Source: Trichaptum fuscoviolaceum (Eukaryota > Basidiomycota > Agaricomycetes > Hymenochaetales > Trichaptaceae). From it: DNA of 64,000 nucleotides. The stretch covers positions 861,317 to 925,316 of the forward strand of contig CAJSYZ010000012.1 in NCBI GenBank assembly GCA_910574455.1, in the 5' to 3' direction. The stretch's first letter is position 1; each line of letters begins with the position of its first letter. The notes under the pieces are model-generated. The model was not told the origin of the DNA. It saw nothing but the letters and a program-made list of their open reading frames with translations, and searched no databases. This document shows positions 36,208 through 47,476 of the stretch, piece by piece. A program made the translations under genes and the position numbers.

Positions 36208-37830
36208 TCAATTAAAGTACTGTAATGTAACATATTTTTCCTTTCCAATCTGACTATGACACCAAACTGTCCCACTGTAGCGTTCTATGTCGCAAAAGGG
36301 TGTATCGACCTCTTGAGAGCTCTCCTTCATAGGAATTATGTCCCCAGAGAACTCTGAGGTTAGGAGAGTAAGCCTCTTGAATCGTTCCTTCTTGTTGCGA
36401 AGTAGGGGAGTGTAACTGTCGCAAAATATAAGCCAGTGACCGGATCTTGTTTGCGTCAAATGCCAAAAATCATAATTGTGAGGTACAATGGATGTCATTG
36501 TGCCATGGGGTGTCAAGACAGGAACTGAGGTCTCCGGATCGAAAGTTAGAAAGTATCGATGAACCTCAGCATGGAGCCTGAGCGTATTACCGACCAACCC
36601 AGTCTGAAGAAATAGTATGCGGCACGGAAGCGGAGAACCCCATTGACTGGGGTCACAGATAAACGGATCTTCCATGGTCATGGGCATTTCTGTGGGCATA
36701 ATACAAGGAATGTTGACAATTGCCTCGCATACGTTCCTGAGCCACGTCGGTTCCTCCGGATCAGTTCTTGAATGCGCAAATATACGGGAAACGTTGGCGA
36801 CATAGATTGATGGAGTTCCATACGTTGCGTTGCAGAGCATATAGACTACGGTTCCGCGAACCACATCGAAATTTTCAAGTTCAAGATGTTCCTGTATTAA
36901 GACAAGATGAATTGTGAGAGTCTCATAGAAATCGTTAAGACATACATCATCGCGTATTCTCGCGGTCTCTCCAGTGACAACGTCTGTCAGCGTGAAGCTT
37001 CCTGGAGTCCACCCAAGAACTATATCTTCGACTACTTTTATCTTTGACTTCAAGTGATAGTCATCGTTAAAAGGCACTAAGATATGTTGATAGGAAATGA
37101 GTAATGCCGATCCTCCATTTACTAGGTCAAGGTCCACCACATCTATATTGTCAAACCTACGGGCTATAGTTAGTCATATTATGTACATGACTGGGGGAAA
37201 TCTCACTTGTCTGCATCGTCACTTGTGCTGTAGAGAAGCGCGAGTCTTGCTATATTCCCCCCCTTCAGAATCGCGCAGTGAGATGTCGGGGATTGGCGAT
37301 CATCGTCCATATCATAGAGTGAGACCAAAACCTCTTGTTCAATACTCCACACTCCGAAAATACTCGTGCGGACCGACTTCACCAGCATATAGTCACAGCC
37401 GGCCAGCATCATTTTCGGATAAAATGAGCTTGGAAATTGGAAGACTCGCTTGTCAATTACCCTGGGACCACCAGGAGAGTGCCAGTTTCTATAGCCTCTT
37501 GTAGCGCGAACGACGAGCTTCTTGATCTCTTCCGTTCGCAGCGTACCTAAGTCGACATGGGGCAGGACGTCCGGTGCGTGATCATAATCCAGCCTTGAAA
37601 GGAGGGACATCCATAGGTTTTTTGAGTTCGATAAGATGTGCAGAGTTCTGCACGTCTGGCATATGAGAATGTATGAGCTGGTGGTAGAAAGAATCGCTAT
37701 GTCGATTAAGAACCTTTTCCAACCTGAAAGCATCCTCTGGATCACAGACAATTAGAATATCTCGTAGTAGCTCTACAGGAAGTTGGAGGAGCGTAGGTTT
37801 GAAGAAGGCATCTTCTTTTGTAGGAGTCAT
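36208..37830 (-). CDS. F-box protein, family copy D
   Basis: Inverted duplicate partner of copy B. Exon 1 from the ATG at 37830 reads MTPTKEDAFFKPTLLQLPVE and then DILIVCDPEDAFRLEK. An intron with donor GTTCTT and acceptor GCCAG joins TCRTLHILSNSKNLWMSLLS. It continues PDVLPHVDLGTLRTEEIK and AGCDYMLVKS, then FGVWSIEQEVLVSLYD. A further intron near 37205-37155 leads to VVDLDLVNGGSALL. A GTATGT...ACAG intron near 36955-36895 is likely, although the frame is open through it. The last exon has CDPSQWGSPLPCRILFLQ, IERYSGTVWCH and the end QYFN. Reading frames are intact. It differs from copy B at roughly a quarter of residues by eye, far more than the shared flank does. Confidence 0.72.
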
Positions 37831-40365
37831 GCTTTATGTAGAGTCGGATAGCAGCGGAATTGTTTTTAAGCAGGACTCTGTTTTCAATTCAAGCTCCGCT
37901 TAGTACGTATTACATATAAACTTTGCTATACTTGTACATGTACTAATGAACTTTTCTGATAAGTGAGTTATCACATGGAGATTCGGAATCGTGAGAAAAC
38001 TTGAAGACTCGGAGCTGCCGGCACAACAACTTGAAGTTGACTCCCAATGATCAACCTCAACAACTTGAACTTAAACTTGAACATGTTGGGAACTTTGGAT
38101 ACACTTCAGTCTTCACCCTGGATCAAAACAAAGTATTTTGCACCCGTATCAGCAGATAGAATACAGATTCTGAAAATGCAGTGACTCGGAAGTACAGATT
38201 CATTCAGTCCATATGCAACAACTTGATGTCTCTTAAGCTTGTGGTCAAAGTTCAGACGATGCACGATGTGCACAAGAGGTTGGAAAGTGAGGCATTCGGT
38301 TCTAATGCTATCCAAAGCTTCATTGATGCTGATTCTTTGGAGCTGCAGAAAACCCGGGTACTGTAGGCGAGGATTGGATAGACCGCCGCCTCCGAGAACA
38401 GACATCATTTGTCTCTCGGGAACTAAATCTCTACCAACAGCGACCGGTGAATGAATGCACCTACTATGCTTTATAACAGTTCTTCAATGCTCGACCGTTC
38501 TACGCGTCAGCTTGGCTTTCATCTTTGCTGCATTAAATCACCGCTATATCTCATACGCAGGCGTGCCGCATCCTGGTTTCATCTCGCTTTCTAATCTATG
38601 TTAAGCATCCAAGCTGACTACTTCTGCCTTAAGTCTGGGTATCTCTTTCTTTGATGGTATACTTGTGCGGAAGAGAATATCCTTGCAATGCCACCTGCCC
38701 ACCTGCCTGACATAACCCTCGTGCGTCATTCTATTGTCATAGTACAAGGTTGATGCTATATCATAGTTTTAATGAATACTTCTGCTCAGTACCAGGTTCA
38801 TCGCAAAGATCGTCGAAGCCACTCAATCACCGAGTGCACAACACACCGACTCGGACGGCTCAACCCTATGTCAACCCGAATGAAGACACTTAGCTGTGCG
38901 GCGACGTGAATGACATTGCACTGCATATTAGCACATGTGCATCCACAAGCGCCAACCATCCCCTTCCAACACTGTTGTCAGAGATTCGGACGTGGATGCA
39001 CAAGAAGATACTGGAACTTCGACGTGCGGATGTCATTACTGAAAGGAATGAAGTTTGAGATCGGCGATTAACTCCGAGTCACGGTAAGAAAACATATTTA
39101 CCTCTCTACCTACATCTTGACTGACTCATTTGAAATTTAGGAAATTGTAGGCTAGTATACTCTTACTCGGTCTTTACGGGGGTTGAGACCATTACTCATG
39201 TTAGTGTAAACATGATTGATTTTCACATATCTGAGTTTCGCTATAGGGTCAGTGCCTATGCCATTACTACTATGGATCTGTACACCATTATTCTAGCCAA
39301 ATGGATGACTAGATCGTGATCTTCTATTGACACGTCGGTTGCGTATGTTCATGAACGAATAGCGTGAATGGACGCTAATGTGCGGAGGTAGATGTCAAAC
39401 GGGACTCTTCATAGCCTGGACCTTCTTTACCGCACACGTTGTGTGCCGCTCTCCCTCGTACGTACTGCGAACATGGCCATCAACAGTAAGCACCTGCCGC
39501 CAAACAACCATCGGACCTTCCTGCTTCAACCCTCGTTTCATCTTAACTTATCACCTCCCGGACACATGCTCATCAAAGACCCCACCTCTCTTTACTTAGG
39601 CTACTCGGCTAAGCACCTACGGGCATTCAATGCATGGGAGAGGCGTTCTATTTTATGTGTACGTCCTCGTGTGGCGTCATTCATTTCATTAATTTTGCGT
39701 GTACAGCCCCTCCCCGCCAGTTTCTCGAGACGCCAAAGCTGAAGCCTCAACTCGTTGACCATTCAATCTTACGTGCGGTTGTGATAGTGAGAGATCGAAT
39801 GCTAATTGAAAGATAAGATATTATAGTGTGCATTATATCTGCCGTTACTACCATTACTGATGCGATTGATACTAATAGAAAGGTCTGATATGACAAGAAT
39901 AGATGAGCCAACGTATCGCACATTGGTACAAAATGGTGTGAAAGTCGAAAAATATCAGACTCTTCCCACCAGAACAGATCAACGGATAAATGGAAATGTA
40001 TGTATGTACTACTTATGTATAACAGGTTGCCATGTCCATGCTCGCACCGGAAATACGTTTGAATATGTAAAGTACCGTAGTCAAGGATGGAAAGAAAGGA
40101 CAGCTCAGAGAAACGACTTGCGATGAAGGAAAACCATGGATAGAGCGGGAAGAGGGATCAATTATATAAACACAGAGGACAGAACACAGAAAGAAAACGA
40201 TAGAACGATAGAATGTACAGCAAGTATGTAAAGGCAGGAACATCGCAGAGACACTGAAAGGAAGAGAGGGGACGTGTCGCGTCTTCAGGATCCTGATGAT
40301 CATTAAAACCACAATCAAATGCAATGCCCAAAAGAAAGGAGTAAACGGTTTGAGGACATTCGGTG
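37831..40365. other. Intergenic, no supported gene
   Basis: About 2.5 kb with no recognised gene. A 100-codon minus-strand frame at 38106-38408 (MMSVLGGGGLSNPRLQYPG) and plus-strand frames at 39378-39816 have no known motifs and no convincing splice context. The part next to copy D holds CAACTTGAAGTTG (38027-38039) and related CTTGAAC words. Confidence 0.4.
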
Positions 40366-42452
40366 TCACCGCTTTCGTTTGCCCCCCGCGCCGATAACAC
40401 CTTCGCCAGAAGAGCCGGAGCCCTCCCCAACCATCTCAAACCCCTCCCCACCTTCATTATCTGAGTAGTCTTCCACCACCATCGGCCGTTCAGCCACATC
40501 GTTCGGAGGGCTGAGACCCATGCCCATGCTGCTCCCCTGCAAGGCGTGCACTGGGACACTCATCGGCCGCATGATAGAGTAGCCTTGTTGCTGAACGCGG
40601 TTGCCAGAAGGCATGACAAGCTCACCGGGCCCACGCGTAGAGTACATCCCTGAATTCGGGACGGGCAGGGGAGGGAGAGGATGGTCGTCCTCCCCATTCA
40701 GATTAGCGCGCTCTTCCTCCTCCTCCAGTGCCAAATGCGCGTTATAATCCGCCTCCGCCTCTGTCTCTGCCATGACAGCACCATAGTCCTCGTCATCTTC
40801 TTGCACGCCGTTGAATTGAGGGGGTGATAGGCGTCGCGGCGGAAGGTTCGAGCTTACATTCGAAATCGAAGAGGGGTTGTTTCGAAGCGTCGTACCTGCA
40901 CTCACTCGGCGATAGGACGGCATGAAATCGCGCTCAACCTCTGTCTCCGCGCCCGCCGCTAATGCGCCTGTGGGCATCGCACTGTCGAGATCCATAGGCA
41001 CAGTTGATCGGAGAGGCGCTATCTCCGAAGCTTCTCGCGAATTCGGATCGCCTTCCCCTGATCCGCCACCCTCCACGTTGTCGTCGCTCGTATCCACATC
41101 TCCTTCTACCTCAATGTCACCATCATTATCCACTTCAACGTCTTCCTCTAGATTAGCAAAAGTTCGGCAGAGTGGGCATGAGAAACCGGGATGATGTTGG
41201 AATAGCATTGGTCTGATACACTTGTAGTGGAATACGTGCGAACATGGCGCGATAAAGAGAGATTGGTGGACGGAGACGCAGAAGAGGCCTGAAGAAGGGT
41301 ATTAGAATATGTGCGGACGAGAACCCAAATACACTCACAAATGCAACAATCAGAAAGCCCAGATCTAGCCACTCCGCCCTTCGTCGGCGTCTTCCCAGAC
41401 GGCTGAGCAGATAAGGCCTTAAGCTGCTTCATGGCGTTTGTGCTGTAGAAATGTTAGTAGACGTTACGATACCACATCCAAATAACGAACTTGAAAGCGT
41501 TTGCCTGCGCCTGCCACTCTCTGCCCAGCTCAACCCTCATTTTTACACATTTGTAGATCTCCTCTGTGCCACCCTGATAATCGACGCCCAGTTGCAAAAC
41601 ATCTCCGTCCTTCAACGGGAAAGGTCTTGATTCTGTGTTCGGCGCGCTGAGTCTGATGTGGTTGAGGAATGTGCCTGAACTGGACTTGGTATCCTTGATA
41701 AAGAACTTGCTGCCGGCTTCGCACCAGACTTCTGCATGAGCGCGGCTTACGACCTTGCTCTTGAAGGCAAGTTTGTTTGTATTTTGAGCATTGAGCGCGG
41801 CGACACTGAGACCAGATCGGTCAGTGAATCGGCCGATCCGTAGGGGTGCATCGCCTTCTTTGACATCTCGCATGATGGGTTCAAAGTGAAGCGAGCGATT
41901 TGAGTCAAGGTGAGGAACAAGGCGGATGCGATGCGCTCGAGACTGTGCAGAAGGCGTGACCGAGGGCGTCGACGCCTGGGTGGTAGGAGGTCGAGCGGCT
42001 AATTGTGGTTGAGGTGTGAGATCCGCCTGGCCATTGCTGGCAGGCGCGGGCATAGGAGTCGCGGTGGTGATAAGTGCGCCGTTCGCAGAGCGTCTTCGTC
42101 GTAGCATGTGCGAAAACGCCTGAACGGCTGATGGGTTGGCGGAGGGTGTTGTGAAGCCGTGCGACTGGGATGGTTGGAGTTGGCCTGCCGCTGGTCGTCT
42201 GCGGTGGCCCGACATCGCACCTGGGCCAGGCGAAGGAGGTTGGTTGGGCATTTCAAGGTTCGACGTCGACACTATAGGTGGCTGAGCGTCCTGCTGTAGC
42301 TGTGGTGGCTGATCGAGTGGGGGCGGGGCCTGATGGGACTGAGACGAGCCACGAGGACGCACGCGGAGGAAAGAACCGAGAATGGACTGCCGTTGGTGCG
42401 TGGTCGGCGTGTGTTCCAAGTTAAGAGGCGCAGGTGCACCTACCGGGTCCAT
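40366..42452 (-). CDS. dma1: FHA-RING E3 ubiquitin ligase, Dma1/Chfr type
   Basis: Predicted phosphothreonine-binding ubiquitin ligase acting in mitotic checkpoint and septation control in related fungi. The true start is the ATG at 42452 (MDPVGAPAPLNLEH). A long Pro/Ser/Gln-rich N-terminus precedes the FHA domain: APLRIGRFTDRSG, FKSKVVSRAHAEVWCEAG and IKDTKSSSGTFLNHIRLS (conserved R, SRxH and N). KQLKALSAQPSGKTPTKGG leads to the RING: DCCICLFCVSVHQSLFIAPC, then SHVFHYKCIRP and FSCPLCR, all zinc ligands present once two short introns are removed. A long acidic tail ends GGKRKR. FHA followed by RING in this order is the Dma/Chfr architecture. The tail is longer than in yeast Dma proteins. Confidence 0.88.
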
Positions 42453-44488
42453 CGACAAAGGTCTTGAAGATGCGCTCGACGACGACAGAGACAGTGAGCA
42501 CGATGATGGTCGTCGAAAGAAAGGAAAGCCTTGCGATCAAGGTCACTCCCAAGTCCGCTCTTCAGATTGTCAGCCACCCGTCACGGCCAGGGTCCCGTGT
42601 CACCCCTATTAAGCCCTTTTAACCGAATATCGGCTACTTTAGCCGATGTCGAATGAATACCTTTTCGTCAAATACAGTGAGATGACATTCAAAGGATTGA
42701 AAAGAAAGAAGAAAAGAGAGAGAGGTAAATTACAGAAGATTAATGGAAGAGGGGGAAGGTACTTACACTGTTACTGCTATTGTCGGCTTTTCTCTTGGAT
42801 ATGATGCCAGAGGCCCAGGTAGACCTTGAACTGGGTAGGTACTTGCACGAAATCACCGTATGACTGGCAGTTCTCTACGTAAAGAGGTTTAAGCTGATGT
42901 CTCCGAATAGTACAAGTTACGATACCCACATTGTCCCTGGCAACTGCGACGGCGGCGACGAGACCTAGGTAGATCAGCGATGGCAGGGCGCTCTGCTTTA
43001 TATCCACTCCCCCAAATCCAATCGCAGGACTTAAAGTATTGCTTGCCACTTATGTTCCATGCTGCTTCAGAAAAATTATCTTTGGGAATAAGGCAATAAA
43101 TGGAACTCACCAAAGTCTGGCTCAGCCCGGTCCCCAACTTCAGAGTCAATAATTGAATTGCTTGATGGTGTACGACGTCCCGTAGATCTCGTACGCACAC
43201 TTTCACAGCGTCTCAAGCTTGTGAAAAAAGGTTATTACGAGGGATCTCAAACGTCAAGATCGTTGAAGACGCACCGGCATTGAATTCAGTACGCATATAG
43301 TCTACAAAATACATATGAATACAAGCAAAGTGAGTAGTTCCGAATGAGAGTCATTGGTAGCAGCGAACGCATTATATCTCGATATACTAACTTTAATGCT
43401 GCCTTGTCTAACAGGCGTATCCGCCGCAGTGGTGGTACGAGATAAAGAGAGGTTTGGTTGTGAATTTGGGAGAACCGGGAGTCATCGCAGTCCCCAACCC
43501 AAGCTCTCCCACGGAACGGAAGACGCCGAGGCCTCAAAGTTGATTTCCTCCCGTACATCCCTTCAAGTTCCTAATTTGTACATTTCTGCGACTAATTAGT
43601 TTACCGAGAATAAGTGCATCTGTAAAAGGTGACCGGAGTCTTGCCAGTGTTTGGTACATACATTAGGTACTTGGAGCCTCGATTGAACTTGTCTTGTAAT
43701 ATAAAACATATTTCATTTCATTCATATAATTCATACACAATAAAAGACACCTTGTTGCGGTACTCTCGGGATACACAGAAGACAAAGCAAACAGAGAGGT
43801 TTCGAAGTTGACTTGCCTTGGACCTTCAGGCACATCAGATAGATTGTGACATAGTCACCCCTGTCTAAAGCATTCTAGCCAAACCACTCAATTTCATTGG
43901 CAGTCGCTTGACTAGTTAGCTACCTAGGCAGAGAAACTACAAATACAATGATCTCCGACGATCAAGGACCAAGCTCCGATGTCACAGCTCTGCCACTACA
44001 CCGGCCGAGCTCACCCGGCCATGTCCGATATTAAGTTACATGTTTGCAGTGCAGTGCAGGCGCTTCCGAGTCTGATTCTGAGATCGACCTCCGGCCTTCG
44101 AACGCGCTGCAAGAGACGTAATGCTGTGACGATTAGACACTGACCGGAAGACGTAGAAGCTGCACGGGAAAGGGAAATTCCGATTCTCGTGTTTCTCTAA
44201 CTTCATCTGGTCAACGAAGCTTCATAAAACAAGGGCTGGAAAGAACCGTTCGGTCTTCCCCTTGGGCGTACAGGACAGGCCTTTCATTCTAAATTCAATA
44301 TAAACAGGAGGTTAAAGAAAAGCCGGCCGAAACCTGAAAGATATAGCCTGAGAGATCCGAATAATAAACTCCGAGACCGGCCCTTATGTATCCAGAAGTT
44401 CTGCGGTACGCATCCACACTTGAAGCTGCAACTCTTCTAACTTTACCATCATCGCTGCACACGTGAAGAACATCTTGCGTTCTGAAAC
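42453..44488. other. Intergenic, no supported gene
   Basis: Two kilobases with only short frames of no known similarity. The part nearest copy E (44369-44387, CTCCGAGACCGGCCCTTAT) matches the promoter of F-box copy C. A tRNA-like stretch near 43970-44030 was considered and not accepted. Confidence 0.4.
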
Positions 44489-46025
44489 ATGTCCCCTACA
44501 AAAGAAAGTACACCATTCGAATGTGTACTCCTTCAACTTCCCAATGAGCTTTTGCTTGCTAGCGATCCAGAGGACGTATTCAGCCTGGAGAAGGTTCTTA
44601 GCCACATCACCATAATGCAATCTCACCAGGCTTGAGCTATCTGTACTACAGATTTGCAAGGCGTTCCACCTTTTATCAGACTCAAAACTTCTGTGAATGA
44701 CCCTCCTTGCTAAACTGGATTATGGCCAAGCACCAGATGTTGGTCCTCACGTTGACCTTGACTCCCTGCAAACGAAAGAGGTCAAACAGCTTGTTATTCG
44801 GGCGATGAGAAACTACAAGAACTGGTACTCTCCTACCGGTCCTCGGATCACCAGGGAACAAAAGGTACATTTGGAGCCTCACCTGCGCGCTGTGAATGTG
44901 TTTCCTGGCTGTCGATATATCCATGTGCAGTCAGCCAACCAGGACTATTTCGGAGTATGGGACATAACTCAAGAAAGGATAATCGCTAGACATCTCTGCC
45001 ATGAAAGTTTGATTTACAGCCCGCATGGTTGTGCATTGCTAAAAGGCGGAAAGATAGCCAGGGTCGCTTTTTGGCAAGATACATTTCAGGTGGTGGATCT
45101 CGACCTGGATCGTGGAACTTCTGTACTCCTTCTCTCATGGCGTACAGGAGTAGACGGGACGTATGCCATTCATATGATCTTCAAAATTAGGGAAGAGGTG
45201 GTCATTGGTGAGGCTCCTGATGGCTACATTTTCCTACTCAATCCTGAAGTGGGAAAATGTGCGAGGGTCAGAATCTCAGCGAATTACGAGCGCGCATGTG
45301 CTGTCTATCCATAAAATTGTAAAACCATGTTCACCTTGACGATTTAGGTTTATTTCAATGTTGATGTCGTTCGCAATAGCCTCATCTGTATGGTCCAAGA
45401 CATAGACCACGGATCGGTTCATTTATACGTCGCCAAATTGTCGCGAGTATTTAGGTGCAAACATAACTCAGAGCAAATCCTGAAGGATATCTGCGATAAT
45501 TTTCTGGAGCTTACTGCCATACCTCGAATTGCTGAGCCTGACCCATGTGCCTTCTTCGTCTGCGACCCAATGTGTTGGGGCTCTGCGGAGCCGTGCCGTA
45601 TACTAGTGCTCGGTATCACTCCGTGGAACGAGGAAGTCTGGACGCACGGGGTTCAAGGACACCGACTCTATCTGAAGGAGAATGATGACGGTTCAAATCT
45701 AGTACTGACGTACGACGGTTCTTCAAGACGAGTCCCGCTGGAGTCTCAGTCCGAAAATCGCTGGAAAGCCCCCACAATCACATCCCCATCGACATCGGGT
45801 CGCTGCATCGTGTCATATTACTCGTTCGGATCCAGATATACCGCTGGTCAGCATGGAGAGTTCAACATCATGGTCTCACAACTTTGGAAGGATGACGTCC
45901 ACCTTTATCCTTCGGGTTATGACCGCTATGATGAAAAGTATCTTCATCCAGAAACAGATCATTATAGCGGAACACAAATTTGTTATCTGAAGGGTGGTGG
46001 TTATGTTTTACGATTCTTCGACTGA
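44489..46025 (+). pseudogene. F-box protein family copy E, nonsense codon in exon 2
   Basis: Near-identical inverted partner of copy C. Exon 1 reads MSPTKESTPFECVLLQLPNE and has lost four codons of the F-box relative to copy C (LLLASDPED against LLAILLASDPED). After the intron (GTTCTT donor, CTACAG acceptor) exon 2 reads ICKAFHLLSDSKLL and then TGA (44694-44696), where every other copy has Trp (TGG). The rest (44697-45314 and 45390-46025) remains open and ends LRFFD. The nonsense change is recent, or an ATG immediately after it (44697) could start an F-box-less protein. A sequencing error at this one base is also possible. Confidence 0.7.
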
Positions 46026-46960
46026 AATGTATACCAAGGCATTGAATACAGACCTTTCTATCTAAACTCCGTAACGCATGTAGCTATGAATGAACAGAGA
46101 TTGTTTACTAAGGCGAATTCTGGAGGGAAATGTCAGAGTTATGAAATTATAGCAAGAGAGTCTTTCGGTAAAATTAAGGCACTGGCATGTATGTGTTACC
46201 ATTGTTAAGTCCCATTCTCAAGGCTGTAAATGTAATTCAGCATGTACCGTTGAGAGTTGACGACGTGTAAGGGGGCCCTTACATACAGTTTAGGACATCA
46301 TGACATTTACATATCTAGGACACTGACACTATGTAGCACAGGATCGAAATGGTCTATTGGAGTACTTGTGCTGGGATTTAGAGACCATGCCTCAATACTC
46401 CATGTTCCAAACTCAGGAATCCTTCCTTGATGTAATCTGACATGGTGATCTACATGAAACTCGATACTTAAGAAATGTGCAGTTTAGGTTCTCAAACGGC
46501 TAGCCAACCTGTCACTTAGTTCGCGTGATACTGTGGTGATTCGTCTTATATATGCACATACATTAAAAGAACCATTTGATATTCCACTTCTCGGGTAGAT
46601 GAATGTCTTATCGATTTAACTAACGGACGTAGATCAGTAAGATGAAGACGAGCTCCAAATTCGTTTTCACGATAGAGCCTTTACACGTCATGGCATGTGT
46701 CTTATGATCAGTGCACATATAAAGAGCTATATAAGATTATTATCTGGAGTGGCGTCCGTACTTTGCTGGTACAAGTGGGATGCGAAGGAGAAAATGGGTG
46801 CAGGAGTGTACTGTACAACTTCAACTTTGAAAGGCCATTTGTGTCTATAAATAAGCTCCGAGATAGCGCTTGGTACTGTACCTCGCTCATAAGCTGATAT
46901 CGTGAGCGTTATAGGACAAAAATGACAAAGCAATAAATGTAACTCAATTTATATCTGATT
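46026..46960. other. Intergenic, no supported gene
   Basis: The first 150 bp still match the flank of F-box copy C. The rest is AT-rich with no coding signal. Confidence 0.4.
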
Positions 46961-47120
46961 TCACACGTTATTACACGTGACAACACGTTACAACGCGTTA
47001 CAACACGCTAACACATGTTATAACGTGTTATAACGCGCTACTACTAGTTGTAACGTGTTGTAACGCGTTGTAACGCGTTGTAATGTGTTGTAACGCGTAA
47101 TAACGTATTATAACGCGTTA
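46961..47120. repeat. Array of sixteen palindromic 10-mers in exact 10-bp register
   Basis: Sixteen consecutive decamers of consensus (T/C)AAC(G/A)(C/T)GTT(A/G) follow each other with no gap: for example CAACGCGTTA, TAACGTGTTA, TAACGCGTTG and TAACGCGTTA. Each unit is itself a perfect or near palindrome. Several contain ACGCGT, the MluI cell-cycle box core bound by the yeast MBF factor. Three further units lie at 47287-47318. The array is 357 bp upstream of the HECT-like gene's ATG, so it may be a regulatory array or a satellite seed. Confidence 0.85.
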
Positions 47121-47286
47121 CTTATTTTACATAATATTACATAAGCTTTAATGGGATTGGCATTGATTTTCGGACATTACACTGGGCAATTTCGATTGCG
47201 ATTTCAAATGATGATGACATTGCGCTGTTCTAATTACATGACATGGCAAAACTCAAAGTCTAAGCTCTATCGTGATTTTCTTGTGA

Positions 47287-47318
47287 AACACGTTAAAACG
47301 CGTTAAAAACACGTTAAC
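47287..47318. repeat. Outlying copies of the palindromic 10-mer
   Basis: AACACGTTA, AAACGCGTTA and AACACGTTA follow at 10-11 bp spacing, about 165 bp beyond the main array and 160 bp upstream of the HECT-like start codon. Confidence 0.65.
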
Positions 47319-47476
47319 ACAGTACGTGCCTTAGAAAATTTTCTACCCGGCAGAAGTTATAAACCACCTGTGTGCCTCCGACTACCCGAACCCGCCCCCC
47401 CCCCCTTCTGCAAGCTACCACCACCACTACTACTCTATTACAAGTACGACTAGCACTAGCACTACATCCACACATC

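Noticed and set aside
38106..38408. Open frame of 100 codons on the minus strand (MMSVLGGGG...)
   Set aside because: No motif, no neighbouring exons and no homology to other parts of the window. It may be chance.
39378..39816. Overlapping plus-strand frames that might be a transposase relic
   Set aside because: All three frames are open in parts and none shows DDE or zinc-finger signatures.
43960..44035. Possible tRNA or C/D snoRNA on either strand (GATCTCCGACGATC, GTGTAGTGGCAGAGC)
   Set aside because: No complete A and B box pair or cloverleaf could be drawn, and no clear C and D boxes at the right spacing.
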